A stretch of 64,000 nt of DNA from Burkholderiaceae bacterium (GCA_030158675.1 JAOASL010000003.1:1-64000), one strand, 5' to 3'; numbered from the stretch's first letter, positions 1 through 8,328 are shown. Made by a program: numbers and translations. Notes: a model not told the origin generated them from the sequence alone.

Positions 1-404
1 TCAGAGTCGTAGTCTGCCCACTGCACCAACATAAGCCGGCTATCAAGCTTAAATAACAGCTGCATCTCCATGTTTTCTTCGCCACCTCGCGGAAAATCAA
101 ACACTTGGCCTGTCCGGTTATCAGCAACAAATGCGAATGAGCATGACATTCCACAACCGATCTGAATGACACTAAAGTGGCCAGCAAAATTAGGGCCATC
201 TTTTAAACCGTTGCGTATCCTCGTTCGATATGCACTGAAATTTTTATCTCTGCCCTTAAATTTAGGCAACTGCGTCTTGCCTTTATAGGCAGAAGAAACG
301 GCAAATTGCCCGAATGTGTAATTTCCAGCAATCGCAATTTGCGTAGTGATGGTTATCGTCAGGGCAAAAATACCAAGATAGATAAATTTTACGAGATTTT
401 TCAT
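1..404 (-). CDS. secreted hypothetical protein, 3' end cut off by window edge
   Basis: This open frame is absent from the ORF track because it runs off the left edge. From an ATG at 404 it encodes about 134 residues starting MKNLVKFIYLGIFALTITIT, a typical Sec signal peptide ending near AIAG. The mature part contains DGPNFAGHFSVIQIGCGMSC followed by an FVADNRTGQVFDFPRGG stretch, a pattern I associate with small conserved periplasmic hypotheticals of proteobacteria that have two close cysteines. The function is unknown. No good ribosome binding site is visible upstream of the ATG. Its base composition is AT-richer than most of the window, as in the adjacent glycosyltransferase genes. The stop codon lies outside the window. 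Confidence 0.7.
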   Translation of the reverse strand, partial: MKNLVKFIYLGIFALTITITTQIAIAGNYTFGQFAVSSAYKGKTQLPKFKGRDKNFSAYRTRIRNGLKDGPNFAGHFSVIQIGCGMSCSFAFVADNRTGQVFDFPRGGEENMEMQLLFKLDSRLMLVQWADYDS

Positions 405-825
405 CAGTATTTTTTAATGTATAGGGCGATCAAATCAGTACAGATAACATTTTATTCAAGGTGACGCTTTGCAACGCCTCGAATTTTTCGTTATAAATTA
501 GCATAGCAGTTCATCTAGATATTCGCATCCATTATGTTTTGTATAGACCAGGTCAAGTGCATTGGCTTACGTGGTTGGGTTGATTGAGAGCGAACTGAAG
601 TTCGCTTGCTGCTTCACAAAGCGCCGCTTTGTTCGCCGCTGATTTTTGATGACCCCTGGACTGCTCCGTCCTGGCGGATGGAGGTGTAACGAAGAGGGGA
701 AAATTTAATTCCGCCCATTTGGGAAAAGTTGAGATTCCCTTGTCTTATGAATTACCGGACTTGCACAAAGATCCGTGCTGACCTGCATAGCTGGCTATCA
801 GGTCATCTGCATCGATCATACGCTT
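405..825. other. intergenic region, no gene supported
   Basis: About 420 bases lie between two minus-strand genes. The only ORF reaching in (729-1094 plus) is the shadow of the GT-C-like gene. The left half is AT-rich and should hold the promoter of the 1-404 gene, although no confident -35/-10 pair was found. The right half has two adjacent short hairpins, listed separately, and no T-tract. Confidence 0.5.
590..632. repeat. two adjacent short inverted repeats
   Basis: GCGAAC-TGAA-GTTCGC (590-605) is a perfect 6-bp stem with a tetraloop. Ten bases later ACAAAGCG-C-CGCTTTGT (616-632) is a perfect 8-bp inverted repeat with a one-base centre. Neither is followed by a T-run, so they are not ordinary intrinsic terminators. 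They may be a small REP-like element or mRNA-end structures; function unknown. Confidence 0.4.
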
Positions 826-2583
826 TTACGGAGCTCTCCGATATAACCACCAGCTACCAATTTTCTGGGGACGGGAGAGCCAGTCAATATTTTCACCCGC
901 AGTCATGCGATCAGCTAAAGTGCGCTGCCCGTTCTCCAGCTTGGGGGCGGCCGCTTCGTTCGCACAAGCGAGAATATAGTCAATCTGGCGCTCGTCCATT
1001 AAACGCCTGGCCGGGTCATCCGGAATACTGCTGCGCCAGATATGAAAGTAATCTAATAATCCTTTCACATTATGGTGATAATTTCCCGCAATAGTCCTGT
1101 GGTGGGTGCGCCATAATATTTCCGGACCTTCATTGAGCGGTGCCAGTATCGTTCCGGCCGGCAGTGAATTCAGCGTTTCTGCGACTTCCGATACGTAGCA
1201 GCCGTTGTCTGTTGCGTTTTGTTTGTTAGTGACCACGTCGTCTTTTTGAAGAAGCAGCACCAGGAGTACCTGAATTATCGGGATAAAAATCAGAAACAAT
1301 GCAAGCTGCTGTTCGCGCATTGTCGCGTTCATTCTCGATGAATCACGACAGGCCTGTAACTGTGCGAGAGCAATGCCGTAGCCAATCGCAGAAAGCAACC
1401 CGGCAGCCGCCGCCATGCGGATATGCATGGCACCCAACACTGCGTACACCATCAGACTGATCGCTAGCACACACATCCACAGCGCACGGCGCAGGAGTGC
1501 GCTGATTAACATCAGCAAGCCAGCCACGACAGGCATCATCACAAATGCCACCGATTCCGCCGCCGATGCAACTGGCTTCAATTCGCGAATGCTGTTCCAC
1601 CACAGCGATTTAAGTTCTACGGGAATCAGCCCGCTGGGTCCATGCATTGCATTCGGAACGGTGAGCAGCCAGATAGCCGCCGCAATCATTGACGTGACGG
1701 CCAGCATGCCTATGCGAGCGCGCAGCGTCCAAGGGAGGTTCATCAAAACATCGGCAAGCGCCAGCAAAGCCGAGATGAATAACGCGAACTCCAGCCAAGC
1801 CAGACTCAGATGATCCAAAGCCCATGCCGTGAATGTCGGCGGTGGCGGATCTTGCCACCAGGCGAGCAGCAGCAGACTGCACAGACCCAAGCCAATCGGC
1901 CATAGCGCCTCATTTGTTCGCATCTGCATGCGGAATGCGACGCGGGTCGCCAGAAAGACGACCACCAATGGCATCGTTTCCGGAGAAATCCAGAGCGCTA
2001 GCGCCAGTAATCCGCCGGCAAAAAAACTTAATAAATTCCAATGTCGCCGTGGTTTTTCCGATGGCAGCAAGACAATCGCCGCTGCCGCCAGAGGCACGAG
2101 CATGAATATGTGATGGGTGATCTGGATGGCTTGCCCGTAGGCTCGCAGAGGACCATTCGTCAATAAAACAATGACAGCGACGATTGCCGCAATAACGCTG
2201 CCCTGATTGATGACAAGTTTCGCAACCAGCACCGCAAGGCCGAGCATCGACATCAAGGTAATTGCCGAGCCTGCCCACAGCAGTGCAGGTTCGGCTGGAA
2301 GCCCAAACTTCTGAAACGCATCGCTCAGCTGTAACAGTGCCCACGAATGCGCGGCCGACCAGTGTTGGTAAGCGCCGGACGGCGCATTATCCCTTGCAAT
2401 ATATTGAAATCCCGTCGCAGGCGAGTACTCTTTCACCAGAACTAATTTATAAAAACTGTCGGGATTGTTCAGTTTCGCCTCCATCAGCTTCGGCATTTGC
2501 CCGACGCTTGCAAGCGCCAACGCCAGCAACATCATGAAAAAGGCGAGCAGCAGCGTTCTGCGTGGAGTGAGCTTATCAAGCAC
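826..2583 (-). CDS. GT-C-fold-like polytopic membrane protein
   Basis: A 585-residue integral membrane protein with roughly a dozen hydrophobic segments. The first is at about residues 10-30, then comes a loop carrying NNPDSFYKLVLVKEYSP and HWSAAHSWALLQL, and the soluble C-terminal tail is about 120 residues. This layout, with an acidic or DSxY-type first loop after TM1, resembles GT-C glycosyltransferases and oligosaccharyltransferase-like proteins that use polyprenyl-phosphate sugars. The specific sugar cannot be told. The start is GTG at 2583; no in-frame ATG lies just upstream. It follows the DPM1-like GT2 gene by 67 bases on the same strand. GT2 enzymes of that class make polyprenyl-phosphate sugars, so the pair could act as donor maker and membrane transferase (inference). 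Confidence 0.6.
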   Translation of the reverse strand: MLDKLTPRRTLLLAFFMMLLALALASVGQMPKLMEAKLNNPDSFYKLVLVKEYSPATGFQYIARDNAPSGAYQHWSAAHSWALLQLSDAFQKFGLPAEPALLWAGSAITLMSMLGLAVLVAKLVINQGSVIAAIVAVIVLLTNGPLRAYGQAIQITHHIFMLVPLAAAAIVLLPSEKPRRHWNLLSFFAGGLLALALWISPETMPLVVVFLATRVAFRMQMRTNEALWPIGLGLCSLLLLAWWQDPPPPTFTAWALDHLSLAWLEFALFISALLALADVLMNLPWTLRARIGMLAVTSMIAAAIWLLTVPNAMHGPSGLIPVELKSLWWNSIRELKPVASAAESVAFVMMPVVAGLLMLISALLRRALWMCVLAISLMVYAVLGAMHIRMAAAAGLLSAIGYGIALAQLQACRDSSRMNATMREQQLALFLIFIPIIQVLLVLLLQKDDVVTNKQNATDNGCYVSEVAETLNSLPAGTILAPLNEGPEILWRTHHRTIAGNYHHNVKGLLDYFHIWRSSIPDDPARRLMDERQIDYILACANEAAAPKLENGQRTLADRMTAGENIDWLSRPQKIGSWWLYRRAP

Positions 2584-2650
2584 GATTCATTATGGATTCA
2601 GTCAGGAGCCGATGCCGGGAAAATGATGGGCGGAGGGATCAGTACTAATT

Positions 2651-3604
2651 TCAGCAGTGATGGCTTCTTAAGATGAGTTGCCGCTGTTCGATGCGAACCC
2701 GGGTCAGACTTTCAAGCAAAATTGAAAGAACAGAAAATATAACGGAAATCAGCCCAACGCTGCTTGCAAGAATCGCAGTCGGGAAACGCGGCACCAGGCC
2801 CGTCTGAACAAATTCGTAAACTACTGGCAATCCAAGACTCAGACTGATCATCGCGAAAATTATCGAAAAAAATCCATAGAACCTTTTTGGGCGAAAATGC
2901 CGCAGCAATCGAATATATGTCCTGAATATCCGGAGTCCGTCTGCATAGGTATTTAGCTTGCTGCTGCTTCCGGCAGGACGGGGTGCATACTTGACCGGCC
3001 ACTCGGCGACTGCAAGTTTCAGGACGGCGGCCACGGTCGTGAGTTCGGTTTCAACCTCAAACCCGGAAGACTGAACACACAAGGCACGTGCCAGTCTGGC
3101 GCTGATCACCCGATATCCGGAAAAGATATCTGCAGTTCTTACCTGAAATAAGCCTTCGAATAGTCTGTTGAAGAGCGAGTTTCCGATGACATGACCGCGC
3201 CGATAAGCCGAAGCATCGGTATGCTGTCGTATGCCGGTGACCATATCAAGATGATCGCGTTGCATCAGCGCAATCATTTCAGCGGCCGCATGCGGGTCGT
3301 AAGTTGTGTCGGCGTCGGACATCACATATAGCTTCGCTTCTACCGAATTAAGCAGACGTCTGACGGCATTGCCTTTGCCGCGCAACGGCTCTTGAATGAC
3401 TAGCGCGCCGCTTTCTTTCGCGCGTTCCGCGGTGGCATCTGTTGAGCAGTTATCGCAAACAATGACGGTACATCCGGGAAGTGCACGCAGAAAACCGCGC
3501 ACAGTTTCTCCCACGACAAGCTCTTCATTATGCGCAGGCAATAGCACTGCGACCCCTTTAAAATCAGCATGAAAATCATGCTCAGGGGACAATATATTTA
3601 TCAT
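2651..3604 (-). CDS. DPM1-like family 2 glycosyltransferase with C-terminal membrane anchor
   Basis: 317 residues. The N-terminal GT-A domain shows VAVLLPAHNEE near residue 20, VIVCDNCSTDAT near 50, and the DXD-type metal motif in YVMSDADTTYD near 95. GSSSKL near residue 215 fits the substrate loop of polyprenyl-phosphate glycosyltransferases. Two hydrophobic helices at about 245-270 and 280-300 anchor it in the inner membrane. By family, it should move a hexose from a nucleotide sugar to polyprenyl phosphate. It lies upstream of the GT-C-like gene in the same direction, a common donor/acceptor pairing. Start ATG 3604 gives the natural N-terminus, although the ribosome binding site is weak. 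Confidence 0.78.
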   Translation of the reverse strand: MINILSPEHDFHADFKGVAVLLPAHNEELVVGETVRGFLRALPGCTVIVCDNCSTDATAERAKESGALVIQEPLRGKGNAVRRLLNSVEAKLYVMSDADTTYDPHAAAEMIALMQRDHLDMVTGIRQHTDASAYRRGHVIGNSLFNRLFEGLFQVRTADIFSGYRVISARLARALCVQSSGFEVETELTTVAAVLKLAVAEWPVKYAPRPAGSSSKLNTYADGLRIFRTYIRLLRHFRPKRFYGFFSIIFAMISLSLGLPVVYEFVQTGLVPRFPTAILASSVGLISVIFSVLSILLESLTRVRIEQRQLILRSHHC

Positions 3605-3904
3605 GTCGTGTACCCGATTGAATGACGTGCATAAGATGCTGCGCGCTTTCCCGGTATAACTGTGTCGGTTTGTTTCAATCAGAAAACCCGAAGCTAGCCG
3701 GTAGCACGACGTATGATAAGGGCAGTCGTTCGTGCAGTCATTGTTCTTCGCTCCCTCTGGGCGGCCAGTGCCGTCAGGTAGAAAGCGATTGTCGAGATAT
3801 CGTTTCAGCGGATCTCGTGCCGATATAAGGCGAAAGGGTTACAAGCCAAGACTTGTAACCTTTTTTGCGCGGTGCTTATCAGTACGGCGTTTTGCGCGCC
3901 CCGA
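3605..3904. other. intergenic region with an isolated plus-strand terminator
   Basis: 300 bases between two minus-strand genes. Short ORFs here (3622-3828, 3732-4064) have no ribosome binding site, no coding character and no recognisable product. The one clear element is the hairpin at 3837-3866. TATAAC near 3651 and TATGAT near 3713 could be plus-strand -10 boxes, but neither has a convincing -35. Confidence 0.5.
3837..3866 (+). terminator. intrinsic terminator on the plus strand without a plus-strand gene
   Basis: GGTTACAAG-CCAAGA-CTTGTAACC is a perfect 9-bp stem followed directly by TTTTTT, a textbook Rho-independent terminator reading rightwards. The flanking genes all read leftwards, so in this orientation it ends no recognised gene. 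Read leftwards the stem is followed only by CTTTCG, so it would be a weak terminator for the 3905-4480 gene, whose stop is about 40 bases away. Confidence 0.7.
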
Positions 3905-4480
3905 TTATTCCCGAGGCAGGGAATGCCGGTCGGACCGGCGAGGTCGGATCGGCGGCAGTCGGCGCGCATTGATTGCATTTTGCAGCAAGCAGGCAATGGC
4001 CATGAAACGCAGCGCGAGCAGGCCTGACATCCATTGTGGCGGTGTTGCCGTTGTCAGCAGATAGACATTGAAATAATCCGAGACCAGCGCGGTGGTGGCG
4101 ACCCCGACCACAATCCATGAAATCGTCGCGAAATGCCAGCGCTTAAGGTAACTGAACAGATAGAGCGCGACCAGGAACGAGGCTGACCAGATGCGCCAGT
4201 TCAGGTAGGTGGTTACCGCATGCTCACGGTCACTCGGAATGTCAAAATTCGCGAGCGCGATATCACGAAAAAATACCAGTTTCAAAAGATAGGATAAGGC
4301 GACGGCCAGCAAGAAAAGCATGCGCCATTTGAACCAGCGGTCGTAATTCAGTGCCGCAACCCGATGTGAAGCAAGCAGCGCCTTCCATTCGGCGTTGGTC
4401 ACTTTCGATGCCGACGCTCCGCTCAATCCGGCGCGTTGGGCAGGCGTGGTGCTGGTTTCCCTGTTTGCGGAACGATTCAT
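3905..4480 (-). CDS. hypothetical four-helix membrane protein
   Basis: 191 residues: a polar, Ser/Thr/Ala-rich N-terminus of about 50 residues, then hydrophobic segments at about 52-70, 92-110, 120-140 and 145-165, and a short Arg/Pro-rich tail. No catalytic motif is visible and I do not recognise a named family. The ATG at 4480 is preceded by GAAGG about ten bases upstream. It is likely monocistronic: the ric-associated small ORF ends 230 bases upstream, and the GT2 gene starts 300 bases downstream beyond a hairpin. A membrane-protein role is all that can be inferred. Confidence 0.65.
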   Translation of the reverse strand: MNRSANRETSTTPAQRAGLSGASASKVTNAEWKALLASHRVAALNYDRWFKWRMLFLLAVALSYLLKLVFFRDIALANFDIPSDREHAVTTYLNWRIWSASFLVALYLFSYLKRWHFATISWIVVGVATTALVSDYFNVYLLTTATPPQWMSGLLALRFMAIACLLQNAINARRLPPIRPRRSDRHSLPRE

Positions 4481-4710
4481 GGGCGCGCCTTCAAGGAGAG
4501 ACTGGTATTGAAATCAAATCTTACTCGCATATTTCTCTGGGGAAATAAAACCCCGGGATTTGCTAATGGAAATTTCGTCAACTTTAGCATGCATGCCTTT
4601 CTTGCAATTGCTGATTGTGTAACGAAACTTTCGTGTTTGCCAGAATCGCGGCCAGATGGTGCATCGCTCACCGACTGATTGATGGCCCTCGCGCCCATCG
4701 GAGCCAGCAG

Positions 4711-4872
4711 TCAGTAATAGGGCGCGCAAGTGCCTAGCAGTCCGATGCTGGCGCCAATGCCCAGCATGGCGGCCAGCGCCGAATAATGACGCTCAGTGGC
4801 CGACGGCCGCGGCGTATCGGCGAGTAGCGCGCTACGTAGTCGATGTGCCAGCGATGGTTTTAACGGTTTGAT
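4711..4872 (-). CDS. small single-pass membrane ORF directly after ric, no canonical start codon
   Basis: Directly after the ric stop codon, in the same frame, the sequence reads ERPIKPLKPSLAHRLRSALL and ends in AAMLGIGASIGLLGTCAPYY before TGA. A basic N-terminus followed by one hydrophobic helix looks like a real small membrane protein, and the frame is open to the ric TAA. There is no ATG, GTG or TTG before the internal ATG of AAMLG. An ATC at 4872 sits six bases after AAGAG, a usable Shine-Dalgarno spacing, so an ATC start is one option and read-through of the TAA another. The coordinates given assume the ATC. It could also be the remains of a gene that lost its start. Confidence 0.4.
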   Translation of the reverse strand: MKPLKPSLAHRLRSALLADTPRPSATERHYSALAAMLGIGASIGLLGTCAPYY

Positions 4873-4881
4873 CGGTCGCTC

Positions 4882-5589
4882 TTAATGAGTCGCTTCGAAC
4901 TGGACGAACAACCGGTTGTTTTCCAGATGAATGTGCTCCATCAGGTCATTTACCAGTTGCTCGATGCCGGCATACAGCGCGCGCCAGGTCGTGCAGGCGC
5001 CGGCCGGTGGTGTGGCGTCTTGCGTCATTGCCAGCAACCGGGCGATTTGTTCGCCATGGCTGGTATGTTCCATGCGCATCACCGCGATCGGACCGCCGGC
5101 GAACGGCGAGCCGCCTTGCCTCAAGATTGGAAACAGGATCGTTTCTTCTTTGTTCATGTGATCGAGCAGTTCGGATTCCATTTCCTCAAGCACGACCGAA
5201 AGGCCGGTCGGGCAATCCGGGTTTTCACGGTGCACGGCTTCTACCCGGCGCGCCATGCGAATCAGTTCCGGCAGCTGCTGACGGTGTACCTCGTGATAGC
5301 GCTTCAGGATATGGTCTATCAGCACGCCCGGTGCATCAGCTTCAGGCGCTGCGGTGCGCCGGTCCAGCCTCAGCAGTTCGGTCGAGATCGTATCGACATC
5401 CAGCTCTTTGGCTTCGCAGGCAGCAGCCAGCGGCACATTGCCGCCGCAACAAAAATCCAGTTTCAGGCGCCGGAAAACGGCGGTGGCACCCGGCATTTCA
5501 ACGGCAATCTGCCCCAGCTGACGAGCCTTCAGCACTTCGGCTGACAGCGGGGCAGAGGCAGCGGAGGGGATGGCGATAGCTTCTGACAT
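4882..5589 (-). CDS. ric: iron-sulfur cluster repair di-iron protein (RIC/YtfE/ScdA family)
   Basis: 235 residues from the ATG at 5589, chosen over the ORF-track start because GGGAG sits six bases before it. The N-terminal ScdA_N domain has VFRRLKLDFCCGGNVPLAAA, the conserved Cys-Cys-Gly-Gly of the family. The C-terminal part is a hemerythrin-like bundle with ligands in DHILKRYHEVHR, LLDHMNKEETILFP, RMEHTSHGE and LMEHIHLENN. The family repairs Fe-S clusters damaged by nitric oxide or oxidants in the cytoplasm. The position back-to-back with narX, beside respiratory nitrate reductase, fits defence against NO made during nitrate and nitrite respiration. An NsrR-like half-site lies in its leader. 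Confidence 0.92.
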   Translation of the reverse strand: MSEAIAIPSAASAPLSAEVLKARQLGQIAVEMPGATAVFRRLKLDFCCGGNVPLAAACEAKELDVDTISTELLRLDRRTAAPEADAPGVLIDHILKRYHEVHRQQLPELIRMARRVEAVHRENPDCPTGLSVVLEEMESELLDHMNKEETILFPILRQGGSPFAGGPIAVMRMEHTSHGEQIARLLAMTQDATPPAGACTTWRALYAGIEQLVNDLMEHIHLENNRLFVQFEATH

Positions 5590-5621
5590 GGTTAACTCCC
5601 GGCGGCTTGAAAGATTCATTT

Positions 5622-5658
5622 AAGATGCATGTATTAAAGCACGGAATTTCCGGGCAAA
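5622..5658 (-). promoter_or_regulatory. candidate ric promoter with NsrR-like half-site
   Basis: Upstream of ric the plus strand reads AAGATGCAT (5622-5630), identical to one arm of the enterobacterial NsrR operator that controls ytfE. The second arm is poorly conserved (ATGTATTAAAG). On the minus strand TAATAC (5636-5631) could be a -10, with TTTGCC (5658-5653) as a weak -35 at 16-bp spacing, so a repressor bound here would cover the -10. Only one arm matches well, so this is tentative. Confidence 0.4.
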
Positions 5659-5742
5659 AAGGCCTATGGCCATCGTTCGGAAGAACTACTACCTTGGCAG
5701 GATGAGGGTGTTCGCATATAGCAAGTGGGGGACAATAGCCAG

Positions 5743-7632
5743 ATGAAGACCACCGCATCCCTGTCGGCCAAGCTGATCCGTATCGGTGCCGCGTTACTGC
5801 TGACGGCGTTGGTGTCGATTGGCCTGACCTTATGGGCGACCTGGAAGCTGGGCGGCGGCGCGGCCGCGTTGAACGAAGCCGGCCGCATGCGCATGCAGGT
5901 ATGGCGCATGACCAGCGCGGTGCAGGCCGGCCTGCCTGAGCGCGATGAGCTGGTCAGGCAATTTGAGCAGAGCATGCAGCTGCTGCGCGCCGGCGACAGC
6001 ACGCGGCCCTTGTTCGTGCCGTGGGACGACGAGGTGCGCACACGCTTTCGTGAAGTCGAGCTGCGATGGAATGCCGAGCGCGAGGATTTTCTGGGCACGC
6101 CGGACAAGCCGCGCTCGATGATCCTCACCGCAAACGAATTCGTCGAGGCGATTGACGGCTTCGTCGGTTCGATCGAGCAGCAAATGGCAGGACTGACGAC
6201 GTTGCTCAACCTGTTCCAGTTCCTCATGATGGCGCTTGCCATCGCCGGCGCGGTGGTCATGCTCTACACCGGTTATCTGTATGTGATCAGCCCGCTGGAC
6301 CAGCTGCGCGACGGCCTGCGCAAGCTCGAGGGAGGGCATTTTTCGACGCGTGTCGAAGTCGCTTCCAACGACGAATTCGGTCAGGTCGGCGCCAGCTTCA
6401 ACCGGATGGCGGCAACGCTCGAATCCTTGTATGGCAGCCTTGAGGCCAAGGTCGAAGCGAAAACGCGTCGCATCGCCGCGCAGAAGGAAAGACTGCAGGC
6501 GCTGTACGAAGTCAGCGCCTTTCTCGCGCAGTCGAATGACCTGAAGATCATGAGCGCCGGCTTCTGTGAGCGGGTGCGCAAGCTGATGAAGGCTGACGCG
6601 ATCGCGTTGCGCTGGTCCGGGGATGATCAGTCGCGCTACCTGATCCTCGCATCCGACCAGTTTCCAATGCAGCTGCAGGAAGAAGAGCGTTGCCTGCGCG
6701 CCGGCATTTGCGCCTGCGGCAACCTTGGGCCGGAGGCGCGCACGCGTGTGATTCCCATCGTCAGTAGCGAGATCGCGCCTTTGCAGCATTGCACGCGCGT
6801 TGGATTCGAGAACCTGATTTCAGTACCGATCCGCCTGCACCAAAAGCTGCTGGGTGAGATCGACCTGTTCTTCAAGCGTGACATCACGCTATCGGTGGAA
6901 GAGCATGAGCTGATCGACACACTGGCTACCCATCTTGCGTCGGCGATCGAAGGGCTGCGCGCCGTCGCGCTTGAGCGCGAGGCAGCGGTATCGGGCGAGC
7001 GCGCCTTTCTTGCGCGTGAGCTGCATGATTCGATTGCACAAGCGCTCGCTTTCCTGAAAATTCAGGTCCAGCTGCTGCGCGCTGCGGTTCGCCGCAACGA
7101 CACTGAGCGGGCTGAGCGGGCGCTCGATGAACTCGACAACGGACTCAAGGAAAGCATCGCCGACGTGCGTGAACTGCTGGTGCATTTCCGCACGCGGGCG
7201 TCCGGCGACGAAATCGAGACGGCGGTGCAGGAAACGCTGCAGAAATTCCAGCACCAGACCGGACTGAAAGTCGGCAGCCGGATTGCGGGTGACGGCTTGC
7301 CGTTGCCACCCGATGTGCAGATTCAGGTCTTGCATATCCTGCAGGAGGCATTGTCGAATGTGCGCAAACATGCCAATGCAAGTCGCGTGCATGTGCAGGT
7401 CGACAAAGGGTTGGCGTGGCGCTTTGCGGTCAATGATGACGGACGGGGCTTTGATGCCGACGCCGAGCGCACCCAGCTGAATGTCGGCATAAAGATCATG
7501 CGCGAGCGCGCCGAGCAAATTGGCGCAACCGTTGATGTACGTTCGGTACCGGGCGAAGGCACGACGGTGTCGCTGATGCTGCCGCCGAATCCGCGCTCGC
7601 GCACCCACACGGTCGAGGCTGGCGAGGCCTGA
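5743..7632 (+). CDS. narX: nitrate/nitrite sensor histidine kinase NarX
   Basis: 629 residues from ATG 5743; a GTG at 5725 is in frame, but ATG is preferred. TM1 at about 12-32 is followed by a periplasmic P-box-like NEAGRMRMQVWRM (residues 44-56), the nitrate-contacting region in NarX/NarQ. TM2 is at about 158-180, then HAMP (182-235), a GAF-like central module with Cys 317, 323, 325 and 350, a HisKA_3 domain with RELHDSIAQAL (phosphoacceptor His 428), and a HATPase with EALSNVRKHANAS and DDGRGFD. It should autophosphorylate on nitrate or nitrite binding at the inner membrane and pass phosphate to NarL, encoded 24 bases downstream. It is divergent from ric. Confidence 0.93.
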   Translation: MKTTASLSAKLIRIGAALLLTALVSIGLTLWATWKLGGGAAALNEAGRMRMQVWRMTSAVQAGLPERDELVRQFEQSMQLLRAGDSTRPLFVPWDDEVRTRFREVELRWNAEREDFLGTPDKPRSMILTANEFVEAIDGFVGSIEQQMAGLTTLLNLFQFLMMALAIAGAVVMLYTGYLYVISPLDQLRDGLRKLEGGHFSTRVEVASNDEFGQVGASFNRMAATLESLYGSLEAKVEAKTRRIAAQKERLQALYEVSAFLAQSNDLKIMSAGFCERVRKLMKADAIALRWSGDDQSRYLILASDQFPMQLQEEERCLRAGICACGNLGPEARTRVIPIVSSEIAPLQHCTRVGFENLISVPIRLHQKLLGEIDLFFKRDITLSVEEHELIDTLATHLASAIEGLRAVALEREAAVSGERAFLARELHDSIAQALAFLKIQVQLLRAAVRRNDTERAERALDELDNGLKESIADVRELLVHFRTRASGDEIETAVQETLQKFQHQTGLKVGSRIAGDGLPLPPDVQIQVLHILQEALSNVRKHANASRVHVQVDKGLAWRFAVNDDGRGFDADAERTQLNVGIKIMRERAEQIGATVDVRSVPGEGTTVSLMLPPNPRSRTHTVEAGEA

Positions 7633-7656
7633 CCCCACCCCAAGACAAAGACCGCT

Positions 7657-8328
7657 ATGGCGCCACAAAAAATTCGTCTTCTGGTTGTCGATGACCATAC
7701 GTTGTTTCGTCGCGGGCTGATCGCCCTGCTGTCACAGGATGAGCGCTTTGAAGTTGTCGGTGAGGCCGGCGATGTCAGTGAGGCATTGCGCGTGCTGCCA
7801 TCAACCCGGCCCGATCTGGTCTTGCTCGACAACCATCTGCCGGGCGTGAAAGGCGTCGATGCGATTCCTTCGTTCAAGGAAGGCATGCCCGAGCTGCACG
7901 TGATGATGCTGACTGTCAGCGAGGACGAAGACGACCTGTCGCGCGCGCTGCAGGGCGGCGCTGACGGCTATTTGCTGAAGACGTCCGAATCAGACCAGCT
8001 GTGCGATGCGATCGTGAAGGTCAGCGAAGGCCAGTCCATGATCAGTCAGCAGATGATGGGCAAGCTGGTCGCGGCACTGCGTGGCCAGGGCACGCCGGTA
8101 CGCGTCGCGGAGCAGCCGGCCGGCGCGCAGGCCATCGACAAGTTGTCGCCGCGTGAGAAGGAAATTCTCACGCTGATCGCAAAAGGCCAGAGCAATAAAC
8201 TGATCGCGCGCGAACTCGACATCGCCGAGACCACGGTCAAGATCCATGTGCAGCACATCTTCAAGAAGCTCGACCTGAGCTCGCGCGTGCAGGTGGCGGT
8301 GCTGGCCGCCAGCCTGGGGCTCGGGTAA
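7657..8328 (+). CDS. narL: nitrate/nitrite response regulator NarL
   Basis: 223 residues. The receiver domain has the acidic pair VVDDHTL (Asp 12/13), phosphoacceptor LVLLDNHLP (Asp 58) and Lys 108 in YLLKTSE. The C-terminal LuxR/FixJ-type HTH (about 155-215) has LSPREKEILTLIAKG and IAETTVKIHVQHIFKKL. It should bind NarL heptamers near nar promoters when phosphorylated by NarX. It sits 24 bases after narX and 265 bases before narK1, so the kinase/regulator pair is probably its own transcription unit. Confidence 0.93.
   Translation: MAPQKIRLLVVDDHTLFRRGLIALLSQDERFEVVGEAGDVSEALRVLPSTRPDLVLLDNHLPGVKGVDAIPSFKEGMPELHVMMLTVSEDEDDLSRALQGGADGYLLKTSESDQLCDAIVKVSEGQSMISQQMMGKLVAALRGQGTPVRVAEQPAGAQAIDKLSPREKEILTLIAKGQSNKLIARELDIAETTVKIHVQHIFKKLDLSSRVQVAVLAASLGLG

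Noticed and set aside
729-1094. 121-residue plus-strand ORF at the end of the GT-C-like gene
   Set aside because: Mostly inside the opposite gene, no ribosome binding site and no coding features.
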